A stretch of DNA of 26,687 nt from Candidatus Methanoperedens sp. (GCA_026552835.1 JAPMTY010000044.1:1-26687), one strand, 5' to 3'. Counted from the first letter of the stretch, positions 1 to 8,104 are shown. Program-made: numbers and translations. Notes: a model not told the origin generated them from the sequence alone.

Positions 1-46
1 AGTCGGCCTTTGTTGCTTCTTTAATTTCGTCAGGATTGAATTTCAT
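1..46 (-). CDS. 5' end of a truncated gene, possibly O-phosphoseryl-tRNA synthetase
   Basis: An ATG at 46-44 opens a frame on the minus strand that runs off the window after 15 codons. It lies 5 nt downstream of the aroC stop, so it is probably co-transcribed with aroC. The visible residues, MKFNPDEIKEATKAD, resemble the N-terminus of archaeal O-phosphoseryl-tRNA synthetase (SepRS), which as I recall it for Archaeoglobus begins MKFDPQKYRELAEKDF. SepRS charges tRNA-Cys with phosphoserine in the tRNA-dependent cysteine route of methanogens. Fifteen residues cannot prove this. That a gene starts here is fairly likely; its identity is a guess. Confidence 0.4.
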   Translation of the reverse strand, partial: MKFNPDEIKEATKAD

Positions 47-51
47 AATTT

Positions 52-1149
52 CTATTTTTCTCCGATAACCGGGTTTATGAATCCCCCTCTCATCATCTGG
101 TCAACAAGCACGAGCGCCACCATGGCTTCTGCGACCGGGACGATGCGGGGCGGTATTGAGGGGTCATGTCTCCCTGTGATTTTTATTCTCGTATCTTTCA
201 TATTACTCATATCAACGGTGCGCTGCTCCTTCGAAATGGAAGGCGTGGGCTTCACTGCTATCCTGCATATTATTGGCTCACCGTTACTGATTCCTCCAAG
301 GATGCCGCCTGCATTATTGGTTAGCGTCCTGATTTTATCATCCCTGAGCCCGATAGCATCGTTCATCTGGCTTCCTTTCATCTGCGCGCATTTAAACCCT
401 GCCCCGAACTCGACACCTTTTACAGCGCCAATGCTCATCAATCCGCGGGCAAGCTCGGCACTGAGCTTATCGAATACAGACTCCCCGACTCCTGCGGGAA
501 CGCCCATGCCTATTATCTCAACTATCCCGCCAACACTGTCCCCCTCGCTTCTTGCAGCGTGAATCATAGCTTGCATCTCTACAGCAGCTTCCATGTCGGC
601 ACACCTTACAGGGTTTTTTTCAGTATTTTCACGGATATCTTCTATACTCACTGGTTTTGCCCGAATTCCCCCAAGCTCGACAACATGACCGAGAACTTCA
701 ATGCCCCTGAGTAAGAGGAGCTTCTTTGCGACCGCGCCTGCGGCTACGCGCCCGATGGTTTCCCTTGCTGACGACCTGCCTCCGCCGCGCCAGTCACGTA
801 ATCCGTATTTTAATTCATAAGTAAGGTCTGCATGTCCCGGACGCGGGGTATTCCTGAGCCCTTCGTATTTGCTTGAATCCACGTCCAGGTTTTTAACCAT
901 TATTGATATCGGCGCGCCTGTCGTCTTTCCTGAAAATACGCCTGACAAAATCTCTGCTTTATCTTCTTCTTTTCTCTGGGTTGTTATATCGCTCTGTCCA
1001 GGTCTCCTTCGGTTTAGCTCCTTCTGGATATCGGTTTCATCAAGCGCAATACCTGCTGGGCATCCGTCTATTACCACGCCCACGCCGGGACCGTGGCTCT
1101 CGCCCCATGTTGTTATCCGAAACAGTGTGCCAAAGGTATTTCCAGCCAT
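52..1149 (-). CDS. aroC: Chorismate synthase
   Basis: This is a 365-aa chorismate synthase, the usual length. It catalyses the last shikimate step, EPSP to chorismate, using reduced FMN in the cytoplasm. Family signatures are clear: GESHGPG at residues 16-22 (His19), [14 protein letters not shown] from 103 (His106), GRSSARET at 124-131 and [16 protein letters not shown] near the C-terminus. A TATA-like TTTATATA lies about 26 nt upstream of the ATG, so the transcript is probably leaderless. The gene is divergent from the ferredoxin gene across a 43-nt gap, and a further gene begins 5 nt after its stop. No truncation or missing key residue is visible. Confidence 0.97.
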   Translation of the reverse strand: MAGNTFGTLFRITTWGESHGPGVGVVIDGCPAGIALDETDIQKELNRRRPGQSDITTQRKEEDKAEILSGVFSGKTTGAPISIMVKNLDVDSSKYEGLRNTPRPGHADLTYELKYGLRDWRGGGRSSARETIGRVAAGAVAKKLLLLRGIEVLGHVVELGGIRAKPVSIEDIRENTEKNPVRCADMEAAVEMQAMIHAARSEGDSVGGIVEIIGMGVPAGVGESVFDKLSAELARGLMSIGAVKGVEFGAGFKCAQMKGSQMNDAIGLRDDKIRTLTNNAGGILGGISNGEPIICRIAVKPTPSISKEQRTVDMSNMKDTRIKITGRHDPSIPPRIVPVAEAMVALVLVDQMMRGGFINPVIGEK

Positions 1150-1170
1150 GCGCCATTATTTATCTTTATT

Positions 1171-1181
1171 GTTTATATATG
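1171..1181 (-). promoter_or_regulatory. TATA box for aroC, leaderless
   Basis: On the minus strand this AT-rich block reads ATATATAAAC. Its centre near 1176 is about 26 nt upstream of the aroC ATG at 1149, the standard archaeal TATA-to-start distance. The mRNA should therefore start at or next to the start codon. Confidence 0.5.
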
Positions 1182-1192
1182 TGCTTGGAATT

Positions 1193-1399
1193 ATGATTGA
1201 GATATTCGTTGATGAGGAAAAATGCACCGGGTGCGGAGAATGCATCAGGGTTTGTCCCAAAGGCCCGAGAATCTACAGGATAGTTGAGAAAAACGGCAGG
1301 AAGGTGGCAGAAGTTGTGGATAAAAGTTTCTGTATCGGATGCACCACCTGCGTAACAGCGTGCAAGCCAAGAGCAATCCGGCTGGAGCGCGGGTGGTAA
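1193..1399 (+). CDS. 2[4Fe-4S] ferredoxin
   Basis: This 68-aa protein has two CxxCxxCxxxC motifs: Cys11, 14, 17 and 21 (followed by the usual Pro) and Cys47, 50, 53 and 57 (followed by Lys instead of Pro). It is therefore a small soluble electron carrier with two [4Fe-4S] clusters. The ATG at 1193 was chosen because MIEIFVDEEKCTGC is the normal distance from the first cluster; a longer reading into the aroC region has no ferredoxin features. It starts a plus-strand run with a HesB/IscA-like gene and ahbC, both linked to Fe-S biology, so it might supply electrons to AhbC or a related enzyme; that is inference. Confidence 0.93.
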   Translation: MIEIFVDEEKCTGCGECIRVCPKGPRIYRIVEKNGRKVAEVVDKSFCIGCTTCVTACKPRAIRLERGW

Positions 1400-1401
1400 A
1401 T

Positions 1402-1431
1402 ATGGAGATAGAAACCGCAGAGGAAAAATGA
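1402..1431 (+). other. Nine-codon ORF overlapping the HesB-like start (ATGA)
   Basis: ATG at 1402 encodes MEIETAEEK and stops at TGA 1429-1431, overlapping the next gene's ATG at 1428 as ATGA. GGTGG lies just upstream, a plausible ribosome site. The Shine-Dalgarno of the HesB-like gene (AGAGG) lies inside this mini-ORF. It may be chance or a coupling leader peptide. Confidence 0.2.
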
Positions 1432-1700
1432 GCAAACTTTTTATAGACGGGAAAGCCATCCAGCTTATAAAAAAAGAACTGCTAAAAGAGAATGCATACG
1501 CAATGCGTATATTTACAGGTGGCGGCGGATGCTGCAAGCGTTTTGAGATAACTCCTGTGAAAAAACCGCTTGCAGGTGATGTTGCTTTTACGCAGGACGG
1601 AATCGATATATTTATCGAAAAAGAGCTTGTGGATAATACATCCGTTATAGAGATCAAAATTGATGAAAAGAAAGGACTATTGATAAATCTGATCGGATGA
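1428..1700 (+). CDS. Small HesB/IscA-like protein
   Basis: This 90-aa protein resembles the A-type (HesB/IscA) Fe-S carrier fold: a short N-terminal helix, then beta-rich sequence with a GGGGCC turn at residues 31-36 (Cys35, Cys36). It has no C-terminal CGC motif, so it is not a canonical IscA; those two adjacent cysteines are its only ones. Such short HesB-like proteins are, as I recall, common in methanogens. The ATG is preceded by AGAGG at good spacing. It lies 28 nt after the ferredoxin gene and 53 nt before ahbC, suggesting a role in metal-cluster assembly or sensing. Family assignment is moderate and biochemical function unknown. Confidence 0.7.
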   Translation: MSKLFIDGKAIQLIKKELLKENAYAMRIFTGGGGCCKRFEITPVKKPLAGDVAFTQDGIDIFIEKELVDNTSVIEIKIDEKKGLLINLIG

Positions 1701-1706
1701 CCATAT

Positions 1707-1716
1707 CTATAAATAA
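1707..1716 (+). promoter_or_regulatory. TATA box upstream of ahbC
   Basis: CTATAAATAA is centred near 1711. A start site about 25 nt downstream would fall near 1737, inside the palindrome at 1723-1738 and before the GGAG ribosome site at 1743-1746. Confidence 0.5.
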
Positions 1717-1722
1717 AATCAA

Positions 1723-1738
1723 TTCGTAATATTACGAA
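1723..1738. promoter_or_regulatory. Perfect 16-bp palindrome, likely operator
   Basis: TTCGTAATATTACGAA is a perfect inverted repeat with no spacer. It sits between the TATA box and the ribosome-binding site of ahbC, covering the expected transcription start. A dimeric regulator bound here would block initiation, so repression is the simplest reading. I cannot name the regulator. Confidence 0.6.
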
Positions 1739-1753
1739 CATTGGAGCAATAAA

Positions 1754-2956
1754 ATGATAGGTATCTCAAAACTTTACTGCGGGACCGTTGAGCCCTCGGA
1801 TGCCCTCAGGTACGGGCGGGACTCAAGCAAGCTTCCCTCGCACTTATTACAATTCTCAAAAGATAAAAAACCGGTCGTTGTCTGGAACATGGGAAGGCGC
1901 TGCAACCTTAAATGCGTCCATTGCTATGCCCAGTCAAAGGACATCGAGTATAAAAACGAACTTACAACGCAGCAGGGAAAAGACCTCATAGACGACCTGG
2001 CACAATTCGGCGCTCCAGTCATTCTTTTTTCAGGCGGCGAGCCAATCATGCGAAAAGACCTGCCCGAGCTTGCCCAGTATGCAAGGTCAAAAGGAATGCG
2101 CGCCGTCATTTCCACGAACGGTACGCTGATAGACAAAAAAATGGCAAAAGTTCTCAAAGATATCGGTCTTTCGTATGTGGGCGTGTCGCTTGATGGCATG
2201 AGAGAGACAAACGATAAATTCAGGGGTATGAAAGGCGCTTTTGACGCCGCGCTTAACGGCATGCGCAACTGCCTTGCAGAAGGCGTTAAAGTCGGATTAC
2301 GCTTTACGATCAATAAGAAAAATGTGAAGGATATTCCTGCCATATTCGACCTTCTTGAAAAAGAGAAAATCCCCCGCGTCTGCTTCTATCACCTTGTTTA
2401 TGCCGGGCGCGGCTCAAAGCTGGTAGAGCAGGAACTCTCGCATGAAGAAAGCAGGAAGACCCTTGACCTTATCATGGACAGGACAAAAGCGCTGCATGAA
2501 AAAGGCTTCCCGATTGAGGTACTGACAGTTGATAACCACTGCGACGGCCCCTATATTTATTTCCGCCTGTTAAAAGAAGACCCAAAACGCGCAGCAGAGG
2601 TTTACGAACTCCTCCAGATGAACCAGGGCAATTCCTCGGGCATCGGTATCGGCTGTGTTTCGTGGGACGGCTCTGTCCATGCAGACCAGTTCTGGAGGCA
2701 TTATTCCTTCGGCAATGTAAAGGAAAGGAAATTCAGCGAAATCTGGACCGATACAAGCAACGAACTCATGGCGGGTCTTAAGAGCAGGAAACCGCTGATT
2801 AAGGCAAACGCAGACAGGTGCGCGCATTGCAAGTGGTTCGATATCTGCAACGGGAATTTCCGCGTACGCGCCGAAGCGATATACAGCAATGTCTGGGCTG
2901 ATGACCCGGCCTGCTACCTCACCAAAGAAGAGATTGGCTACGACGAAACAAAGTAG
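1754..2956 (+). CDS. ahbC: AhbC-type radical SAM heme biosynthesis enzyme (Fe-coproporphyrin III synthase)
   Basis: This 400-aa radical SAM protein belongs to the alternative heme pathway, where AhbC removes two acetate side chains from 12,18-didecarboxysiroheme to give Fe-coproporphyrin III. The opening MIGISKLYCGTVEPSDALRY is typical of AhbC. The SAM cluster motif CxxxCxxC is Cys50, 54 and 57, with GGEP at 94-97. A cysteine-rich C-terminal region (Cys301, 356, 359, 365, 387) can hold an auxiliary [4Fe-4S] cluster. GGAG lies 7 nt before the ATG. Its upstream palindrome suggests control by a repressor, and it ends 1 nt from the convergent htrA-like gene. The paralogue AhbD is the main alternative; the N-terminus favours AhbC. 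Confidence 0.88.
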   Translation: MIGISKLYCGTVEPSDALRYGRDSSKLPSHLLQFSKDKKPVVVWNMGRRCNLKCVHCYAQSKDIEYKNELTTQQGKDLIDDLAQFGAPVILFSGGEPIMRKDLPELAQYARSKGMRAVISTNGTLIDKKMAKVLKDIGLSYVGVSLDGMRETNDKFRGMKGAFDAALNGMRNCLAEGVKVGLRFTINKKNVKDIPAIFDLLEKEKIPRVCFYHLVYAGRGSKLVEQELSHEESRKTLDLIMDRTKALHEKGFPIEVLTVDNHCDGPYIYFRLLKEDPKRAAEVYELLQMNQGNSSGIGIGCVSWDGSVHADQFWRHYSFGNVKERKFSEIWTDTSNELMAGLKSRKPLIKANADRCAHCKWFDICNGNFRVRAEAIYSNVWADDPACYLTKEEIGYDETK

Positions 2957-2957
2957 C

Positions 2958-3917
2958 TTAGCGCTTTATCGGTTTTGGCATTGCCGAAGGCGCCTTCTCA
3001 AGCACGGTTTTTAGCGCTATCTTCTCGCTTCCCCTGAATATTTCCATCGCAACCCTGTCACCCACTTTGCGCTTGTTCATGACTTTTATCAGGTCCCTGA
3101 CATTATTGATTTCAACATCATCCATCCGAACAAGGATGTCTCCTATCCTCATCCCTGATTTTTCAGCTTCGCTTTTTGGTATTATATTGGTAACCATTAC
3201 CCCTTTTTCAATGGGAAGTTTGTAGTATGCCACCATTTTGGGATTGACATCCACAGCGTTCATACTTATCCAGGGTCTTATGATTTCACCGTGCTCCCGC
3301 AGCTGCTGCGCTATCCACATGGCAGGCTGGATAGGGATGGCAAACCCGATGCCCTGGGCAAAAGGTATGATGGCGCTGTTTATTCCAATCACCATGCCTT
3401 CGCTGTTAATCAGGGGCCCGCCGCTGTTGCCTGGGTTAATGGCAGCGTCTGTCTGTATCAGCCCTTCCATGAATGTAGCCTCGGTCTGGATTGACCTGTT
3501 AAGCGCGCTCACAACGCCTGCCGTGACCGTGGGCCCACCGACAAGACCTAACGGGCTGCCTATCGCAATCGCCATCTGGCCAATCTTGAGATTGTTATTC
3601 ATTGCCATCTCTGGCACTGGCAGCTTGTTAGCATCGATGTGGAGAACTGCAAGGTCCATTATTGTATCGATACCTCTGAGTTCTCCCGGGAATGTCCTTC
3701 CATCCTCAAACGACACTTTTATCTCCTGCGAGCCAAGCACTACATGAGCATTGGTCAGTATCCAGCCCCCTTCATCGATTACAAAGCCTGAACCAACGCC
3801 AGGCACAGGATGCACGTGCAGGTACGCATCCCTCATCAACTTTACTTCACTGATGTTCACAACGCTCGGTATTACCTTTTCCACAGCCCCGACAACGATA
3901 TCGTCAAAACTTGTCAT
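2958..3917 (-). CDS. HtrA/DegP-like serine protease with PDZ domain, cytoplasmic
   Basis: This 319-aa trypsin-like protease has one C-terminal PDZ domain. The catalytic triad is visible as His58 (TNAHVV), Asp88 (DLAVL) and Ser165 (GNSGGP). The PDZ domain covers about residues 205-300 and contains SGMRIGDILVRMDD. I chose the ATG at 3917 because GGGGG lies just upstream; an in-frame TTG six codons earlier is unlikely. There is no signal peptide or membrane anchor, so unlike DegP it probably acts in the cytoplasm on damaged proteins. An AT-rich TATA-like block near 3975 may be its promoter. It is convergent with ahbC with 1 nt between stops. Confidence 0.93.
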   Translation of the reverse strand: MTSFDDIVVGAVEKVIPSVVNISEVKLMRDAYLHVHPVPGVGSGFVIDEGGWILTNAHVVLGSQEIKVSFEDGRTFPGELRGIDTIMDLAVLHIDANKLPVPEMAMNNNLKIGQMAIAIGSPLGLVGGPTVTAGVVSALNRSIQTEATFMEGLIQTDAAINPGNSGGPLINSEGMVIGINSAIIPFAQGIGFAIPIQPAMWIAQQLREHGEIIRPWISMNAVDVNPKMVAYYKLPIEKGVMVTNIIPKSEAEKSGMRIGDILVRMDDVEINNVRDLIKVMNKRKVGDRVAMEIFRGSEKIALKTVLEKAPSAMPKPIKR

Positions 3918-3985
3918 ATTTCCCCCGTGAAACAACAGTTTTTTGAATTAAACCATTGATTCTGCTTACTTATTCTTAAACCGCA

Positions 3986-4795
3986 TCAATATATATTCTT
4001 ATTGAAACCTTTCGATACCACAGGCCAAAAACGGTCGTTTCTTTTGACAAGTTCAATTGGTATATCAAAAGCCGAGCTTAACACTTCGCCTGTAAGCACA
4101 TCCTTCTTAGCGCCCCGGGCAACCATCCGGCCTTTCCTTAAAACAAGCGCATGGGTAATTGCAGGTATTATTTCTTCGATATGATGCGAAATATAGATCA
4201 ATGTCGGACCGCCTGGGGCTTTACACATCTTCTCTACAGCATCCAACAACTCCTCCCTCGCTTTCAGGTCAAGTCCCGCGCACGGCTCATCCAGGACAAG
4301 TAATTCCGGTTGGGGCATCAAAGCCCTTGCGATAATGGTTTTCTGTTTTTCACCATCCGAAAGTACCCCGAAACTGCGGCCCGAAACTCCGGATAATCCA
4401 AAAAATGCCAGTAACTCCTGTGCGCGGTCATAGTCTTCCGCAGCAGGCTTTTCATACAGGCCGATGCTGGCAAACCTCCCAGAAAGCACAATATCCATGA
4501 CAGAGTCCTGTTTATGTATCATATTCATTATCTCAGAACTGCATTCGCCAATGTGCCGGCGCAATTCCCGAAGGTCTGTGGAGCCGAATCTTTTTCCCAG
4601 AACTTTCGCAGTCCCTTCCGATGGCCAGTGATAACCATTAATAATACTGACCAGGCTTGTCTTTCCTGAGCCGTTTGGCCCGAGTATTGCCCAGTGCTGG
4701 CCGCGGTCTATCTTCAGGGAAATATCATGAAGGATAGGAGTGTTATTTCGAATGAAAGATATCCGGTCCAGATTGACAATCGATTTTGATGGCAT
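3986..4795 (-). CDS. ABC transporter ATP-binding protein, ModF/YlmA-like, without its own permease
   Basis: This 269-aa ABC ATPase has Walker A GPNGSGKT (39-46), signature LSDGEKQK (145-152), Walker B LLVLDEP (165-171) and an H-loop at ISHHIEEI. Its Q-loop lacks the usual glutamine and reads IGECSSEI, as in ModF/YlmA-type ATPases, which are often soluble rather than tied to a permease. It starts 25 nt after the ABC-2 permease stop and may be co-transcribed, although that permease already has a dedicated ATPase. Substrate and role are unknown; it may be a regulatory or accessory ATPase. Confidence 0.85.
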   Translation of the reverse strand: MPSKSIVNLDRISFIRNNTPILHDISLKIDRGQHWAILGPNGSGKTSLVSIINGYHWPSEGTAKVLGKRFGSTDLRELRRHIGECSSEIMNMIHKQDSVMDIVLSGRFASIGLYEKPAAEDYDRAQELLAFFGLSGVSGRSFGVLSDGEKQKTIIARALMPQPELLVLDEPCAGLDLKAREELLDAVEKMCKAPGGPTLIYISHHIEEIIPAITHALVLRKGRMVARGAKKDVLTGEVLSSAFDIPIELVKRNDRFWPVVSKGFNKNIY

Positions 4796-4820
4796 TTTTG
4801 GTATCCGTAATTTTTCGTAT

Positions 4821-6725
4821 TCAATCCATCACTTCTTTTCTAAGTAGCAGGTAGGCAAGCCCAAGTCCGGCAATACCATACGCAAGAAGTGGCAGCAGAT
4901 ATTCCACAGGCACACCTTGCTGGTAGATGAGCACCGAGTTCAATGCCTTGATGCCCATTGTAATCGGGAGGGCATTGCCCAGCTTTACCATCAACTCCGG
5001 CATGGTCTCAAAGGGGAAAAACACACCCGAAAGGAAAAGCATTGGGATGCTCAAAACCAGGGATAAGAGCATCGCTGTATTCTCAGACTCGGCGAATGTT
5101 GCAAGCGCCATTCCTATACCGATAAAAGCCGCAGAATAAACAAGGATGACGAGGAACAACCCGCCAAGCTGGTCGGCAGGGATTACAATACCATAAAGCA
5201 GGTAGGCAACAACTATCATGATGATCCCCTGAAGCAATGCAATGAGGATAAGAGCGGCTGTCTTCTCAAGGATGAAACCTTCAAGGGAAATAGGTGTAAG
5301 CAGCGTCCGGATCAGGGTTTTCTTTGACCTTTCCTGGACTATGGTTATGGAAGCCAGAAGGAACGATATGAACATCAACACGATGGATATTATTCCGGGC
5401 ATCAGGAAGTCAAGATAAGACCTGTCCTTGAACACCACCCCGCTTTCAAGTTTTATGGGTGCGGCCACAGTGGTTGGTGATCTTGATATCACCTCGCCCA
5501 GCAAACCCTTTGTCAAGTCGATTTTTTTTACCAGGCCGCCTGTGCTATCGGACATATCGGCTGCGAGTTTATCCATCTGGGCAGAAACACCTGCTGATTG
5601 GTTCTTGACTTTTTCCAGGGCAGAAATAGAAGCCTCGATATTCGATATATTGCCATTGATATTGGATATCTCGACAGTGTAATTGCCTATGGATTCCTGC
5701 ATGCTTTGAAGTCTTTCATCAGTCTTACCCAGTTTATCATGCAATTCGGCGCTTTTCTGGGCTACAGTATCAAGACTGTTATAAAGTGAGGTGATGCGTG
5801 CTGTCCTGCTCTGAATCTCTGCCCTTGTATCCTGTATCTGCTGGATGCTGTTTTTCAGGGATATGCACTGAAGCGCTGCCGGGTCGATACAGGTGAGATT
5901 GTATGTTGACTGCAGGCTTGTCTGCATCGCAAGAAGTGAAGCATCTGTCGCATCTATATTATCTACCACGAATTTAAGGTCGTCTCTTAACCCGGCAGTA
6001 TCATTATAGATTGAGGTCACGTTTTTATCAAGGTCTTCCAGGTCTTTGCGCGTAACATTGATTTCCTCTCTGCTTCTTTGAAGCTCGACACCCATCCTGT
6101 CCAGGGTATTTTTCATCACGCCTGTTGACTCATTCAGGCTGGAGGCATTGACCTCGTTAAGCGAAGAGAGCACATCCTGGGTATCATTATTGAGATTTGC
6201 TATATTGCCATTTATCAGCAATACGCCTTCCCTCAAAGGATTAAGCTGGGATTCCATCTGCCCCAGGTTATCCCAGAGCCTGCTGATAAAGGCAAGTGTG
6301 AGTTCATAAGACATTTTCTCAGTTGTGGTAAGGAAAAAAGTCGAAATTACAGGCGCTATCTGGACCTTTGAATTGTCAAGGTACAACTGCATGGGCTGGG
6401 TCTCATTTTCAGGGATGAATATACCTGCGCTGTACTTTCCGTTCTTAACACCATCTTGGATAACAGAAGGGTCGCTGGTATTTTCCTTGACGATAATGAA
6501 CATCTTGCTATTGTTCAGGTTATCGATTATATTCTTCCCGAGGTCTGACCCGCCGCCAACACCAAGCTTAACATCCGTGAGACCTGCATCGGATGCACCG
6601 GAAAACACAGACCCGATCAGTATCATTATAAGTATCGGAGCAATGAATATCAGGAGCAGCGTCTTCCTGTGGCGGATATATACCTTCAGGTCTTTTTTGA
6701 TAACCGTTCCGCCGCTCAATGCCAT
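4821..6725 (-). CDS. ABC-2 type permease with large coiled-coil ectodomain
   Basis: This 634-aa membrane protein has one N-terminal transmembrane helix (about 22-42), an extracytoplasmic region of almost 400 residues, then five helices (about 441-463, 489-512, 519-544, 550-570, 609-628). This is the ABC-2 exporter layout. The ectodomain is rich in Leu/Asn/Ser heptad-like stretches with many N-x-S/T sites and is predicted coiled coil, reminiscent of the YhgE/Pip group. Its start overlaps the ATPase gene by 10 nt (6716-6725), so the two are translationally coupled and form one exporter. The substrate is unknown; lipids, peptides or drugs are common for the family. Confidence 0.9.
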   Translation of the reverse strand: MALSGGTVIKKDLKVYIRHRKTLLLIFIAPILIMILIGSVFSGASDAGLTDVKLGVGGGSDLGKNIIDNLNNSKMFIIVKENTSDPSVIQDGVKNGKYSAGIFIPENETQPMQLYLDNSKVQIAPVISTFFLTTTEKMSYELTLAFISRLWDNLGQMESQLNPLREGVLLINGNIANLNNDTQDVLSSLNEVNASSLNESTGVMKNTLDRMGVELQRSREEINVTRKDLEDLDKNVTSIYNDTAGLRDDLKFVVDNIDATDASLLAMQTSLQSTYNLTCIDPAALQCISLKNSIQQIQDTRAEIQSRTARITSLYNSLDTVAQKSAELHDKLGKTDERLQSMQESIGNYTVEISNINGNISNIEASISALEKVKNQSAGVSAQMDKLAADMSDSTGGLVKKIDLTKGLLGEVISRSPTTVAAPIKLESGVVFKDRSYLDFLMPGIISIVLMFISFLLASITIVQERSKKTLIRTLLTPISLEGFILEKTAALILIALLQGIIMIVVAYLLYGIVIPADQLGGLFLVILVYSAAFIGIGMALATFAESENTAMLLSLVLSIPMLFLSGVFFPFETMPELMVKLGNALPITMGIKALNSVLIYQQGVPVEYLLPLLAYGIAGLGLAYLLLRKEVMD

Positions 6726-7648
6726 TCCTCCCCCGCAGCATGTATGAATACGTCTTCAAGGCTTGGTCTTGTGGATTCCACGTTCTTTATTTTCTCGCCT
6801 TCAGTTTCAAAAATCTCAAAAATTGTTTGAATAGGCTGTTCATTCTTGAGATTTATTTTCAACCCTTTTTCATTAACACTGCATGATAATATGGATTCCA
6901 GCGATTCAACCTTGTTTTTTATTACCTGGTAATTGCCGGGTGTGCTTGTTATCAGGATGACATGCTCTCCTGCGGCATTCTTCAGCTCGCCGGGCTTTCC
7001 TTCGACAACGATTTTGCCCCTGTTCATTATCAATATCCTGTCGCACAACAGGTCCGCTTCTTCCATGTAATGGGTTGTGATAAGGATGGTTGTACCTTCC
7101 CCGTTCACGCTCCGGATTGTGTCCCATAAGGCTTTCCTTGATACAGGGTCAAGCCCCACACTGGGTTCATCCAGTATCAGTGTCTCGGGTTTATGGATAA
7201 GCGCGCACGCGATATTCAACCTCGTCTTCATTCCCCCTGACAGTGTGCCTGCATAGCTTTCACTCTTTTCTGACAGGTGCAGCATATCCAGTATCTTGTG
7301 GCTCCTTTTCTTAATTTCAATGACCGGAACGCCGTACAATGAACCGAAATAATTAAGGTTCTCATTTATTGTAAGCTCGTCATAGAAACTGTTCTCCTGC
7401 GGGACAATCCCGATAATCGAAAGCACTTCTTTCTTATCTGCGACCACATCAAGACCTGATATATAGGCATGGCCCCCGGATGGTCTTGTCTGGCATGAAA
7501 GAACTTTGATCAACGTCGATTTGCCGGCCCCGTTAGGTCCCAGCAGGCCGAATATTGTTCCCTTTTCAATCGTCAGGGAGACATTATCCAGAGCCTTAAA
7601 GTTCCCGTAATTTTTTGACAGGGAACGGATTTCAATTATTTGTTCCAT
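6716..7648 (-). CDS. ABC-2 exporter ATP-binding protein
   Basis: This 310-aa ATPase has Walker A GPNGAGKST (37-45), Q-loop Gln84, signature LSGGM (136-140), Walker B LILDEP (157-162) and H-loop His193. The roughly 90-residue C-terminal extension is typical of DrrA/CcmA-type exporter ATPases. It is the first gene of a minus-strand unit and its end overlaps the permease start by 10 nt, so it powers that permease. A TATA-like TTTTAAATA lies about 75 nt upstream of the ATG. Start M1 (ATG) fits the family; the ribosome site is weak. Confidence 0.94.
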   Translation of the reverse strand: MEQIIEIRSLSKNYGNFKALDNVSLTIEKGTIFGLLGPNGAGKSTLIKVLSCQTRPSGGHAYISGLDVVADKKEVLSIIGIVPQENSFYDELTINENLNYFGSLYGVPVIEIKKRSHKILDMLHLSEKSESYAGTLSGGMKTRLNIACALIHKPETLILDEPSVGLDPVSRKALWDTIRSVNGEGTTILITTHYMEEADLLCDRILIMNRGKIVVEGKPGELKNAAGEHVILITSTPGNYQVIKNKVESLESILSCSVNEKGLKINLKNEQPIQTIFEIFETEGEKIKNVESTRPSLEDVFIHAAGEEWH

Positions 7649-7718
7649 GACTGACTCAAAATTTTCCCAAAACCCAATGGCTGGGCATCATTTCTCTTCA
7701 AAGAATATATCAGGCTTA

Positions 7719-7730
7719 CTATTTAAAACT
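7719..7730 (-). promoter_or_regulatory. TATA box for the ABC exporter operon
   Basis: AGTTTTAAATAG on the minus strand would start transcription near 7698 and give a leader of about 50 nt before the ATPase ATG at 7648. Confidence 0.4.
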
Positions 7731-7753
7731 TTTTTATCGGATATGTTCTAAGG

Positions 7754-7999
7754 TCAAAACGCTATACCAAACACATGAAGCAGCATTATAATGATTGCAC
7801 CGGGGATTCCCCCGAGTGCGCAAATCAATACCACTGTAGCGTTATAAGCAATGCCTAATTTAAAAATGATGTTGCCCAGGGCAAGAAGAATGAGGCCCAG
7901 TATTGAATTTACGATCAGGTACTTTGCAGCCTTCAAAACAATATATACAGCAATCACAGCTACAATTGCCAATAATAAGATTGTTGTTTCGATTACCAT
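7754..7999 (-). CDS. BofA-like small membrane protein
   Basis: This 81-aa, almost wholly hydrophobic protein has two to three membrane segments. The pattern KAAKYLIVNSILGLILLALG, then TVVLICALGGIPGAIIIMLL, ending HVFGIAF, matches the BofA family (sigma-K processing regulatory protein), which is also found in euryarchaea. In Bacillus, BofA inhibits the M50 protease SpoIVFB. The ATG at 7999 was chosen over an upstream TTG because a TATA box lies about 25 nt upstream, implying a leaderless transcript. A DUF5658 gene and an M50-like gene lie upstream on the same strand. The family call is good; an inhibitory role in archaea is inference. Confidence 0.8.
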   Translation of the reverse strand: MVIETTILLLAIVAVIAVYIVLKAAKYLIVNSILGLILLALGNIIFKLGIAYNATVVLICALGGIPGAIIIMLLHVFGIAF

Positions 8000-8015
8000 C
8001 AATGTTAAGAGCAAT

Positions 8016-8030
8016 CTTATATTTATTAAG
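8016..8030 (-). promoter_or_regulatory. TATA box for the BofA-like gene, leaderless
   Basis: CTTAATAAATATAAG on the minus strand is centred near 8024, about 26 nt from the ATG at 7999. No Shine-Dalgarno is present, consistent with a leaderless mRNA. Confidence 0.5.
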
Positions 8031-8104
8031 TGTTTTGGTTCCCCTGATTTAACTGCATTTTTATATTATGCCCATCCCACTGTGCAGTCCGCGATATCCG
8101 TATT

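Noticed and set aside
77..562. 161-codon open frame on the plus strand inside aroC
   Set aside because: It is fully antisense to a clear chorismate synthase gene, and its sequence is low-complexity Pro/Ser/Ile without family features.
4002..4184. 60-codon plus-strand frame inside the ModF-like ATPase gene
   Set aside because: It is antisense to a well-supported gene and shows no features of its own.
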